The position numbers were made by a program, and so were the translations under genes. Positions 63,619-64,000 of a stretch of 64,000 bases of DNA are shown here, piece by piece. This DNA is from Isochrysis galbana (lineage: Eukaryota > Haptophyta > Isochrysidales > Isochrysidaceae). The DNA is taken from assembly GCA_018136815.1 (NCBI GenBank), contig CM030936.1:5121774-5185773 (forward strand). Reading direction: 5' to 3'. How positions within the stretch are numbered: position 1 is the first letter of the stretch; every line of letters starts with the position of its first letter. A model generated the notes under the pieces. The model had not been told where the DNA came from, searched no databases, and saw only the letters and a list, made by a program, of their open reading frames with translations.

Positions 63619-64000
63619 CCCCCACCCTCCTCTCTTGGCAGCAGCCCAAGCCGAGGGAAGGGGAGGAGGGAGAGGGATCGCAACCGCTCGCTCTCTCCTC
63701 TCCTCGTCTTGTCTCTTCTTCTCTCTCCCCTCGTCCTGTTATCTCTCTTCTCTCTACCCGCCCTCTTCCCCCCCCCGCCCCCTAGCGTCTTGCCCAAGTT
63801 TCTTCCTTCTGTGACGGAGCGAGAGAGAGAGAGAGAGGGATGAGAGACGAGAGGCTACACTTTGCGCCTCTCCAGCAGCCTCTCATTTCCCTCTTGCACA
63901 GCAGTTTCTTCCTCTCTTCACGCCACCGTCTCGAGTCGTGCTGCTGGGCGCCACCCCCCCCCCCCCCGCGCGCGCTTCTTCATCAGCAGCTTCATCACTG
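63619..64000. other. Low-complexity 5' flank of the 62263-63618 gene
   Basis: CT-rich on the plus strand with poly(C) at 63770-63782 and 63952-63967, and (GA)n at 63820-63838. No gene seen before the window ends. Confidence 0.4.

Overview
This is nuclear DNA of a GC-rich, intron-bearing, flagellated unicellular eukaryote, most likely an alga or related protist. The evidence is protein-coding genes with short GT-AG introns (about 120-260 nt), an outer-arm dynein intermediate chain, an RPGRIP1-like ciliary protein, a DUF1336 (EDR2-type) protein, a LETM1 protein, a Ty1/copia retrotransposon and many poly(C)/poly(G) runs. No plastid or lineage-specific gene is present, so the exact phylum (haptophyte, prasinophyte or other) cannot be settled from this window. 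Two 100-N assembly gaps lie at 17001-17100 and 48844-48943.

Layout from left to right. 1-7 kb: a GC-rich retroposon-like repeat (family R1), an MTRR-type diflavin reductase with two flavodoxin domains (minus), a frame-disrupted ankyrin gene (minus), and a GT31/Fringe-type glycosyltransferase (minus). 8.06-15.57 kb: a whole-looking, young copia element with matching 615-bp LTRs and a 5-bp target duplication, next to an orphan exon that resembles Asp/Asn beta-hydroxylases. 16.3-23.2 kb: an inverted-repeat element, a PH/DUF1336 gene (plus), and a nest of repeats holding an ORF1-like reading frame. 23.4-27 kb: a DOT1-type methyltransferase with PAH-like and SKICH-like regions (minus), divergent from a small two-exon gene (plus). 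29.8-32.3 kb: dynein intermediate chain (plus). 33.9-36.7 kb: three-exon GT92-type glycosyltransferase with a long C-terminal extension (minus). 38.7-44.4 kb: an RPGRIP1-like multi-C2 protein (plus), flanked by inverted copies of a palindromic repeat. 46.8-50.4 kb: a TMCO4/DUF726 alpha/beta hydrolase (minus) with a duplicated gene fragment beside it. 51.3-53.0 kb: a satellite array split by a non-autonomous hAT element. 52.9-57.6 kb: an acidic SAP-domain protein (minus) and a six-exon LETM1/EF-hand mitochondrial protein (plus). 58-64 kb: repeats and one unrecognised gene (minus).

The genes do not form a pathway. The dynein chain and the RPGRIP1-like protein both serve the flagellum. LETM1 acts in the mitochondrial inner membrane. 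The two glycosyltransferases are Golgi-type. The DOT1-like and SAP proteins are chromatin-linked. Intergenic DNA is dominated by dispersed families, labelled R1-R11 here, several with clear target-site duplications.

The most unusual items are the tandem-flavodoxin MTRR-like enzyme, the PAH-SKICH-DOT1 arrangement, the duplicated C2 module of the RPGRIP1-like protein, the hairpin-bearing R1 family, and the hAT element nested in a satellite. All family assignments come from reading motifs by eye; no database search was run.
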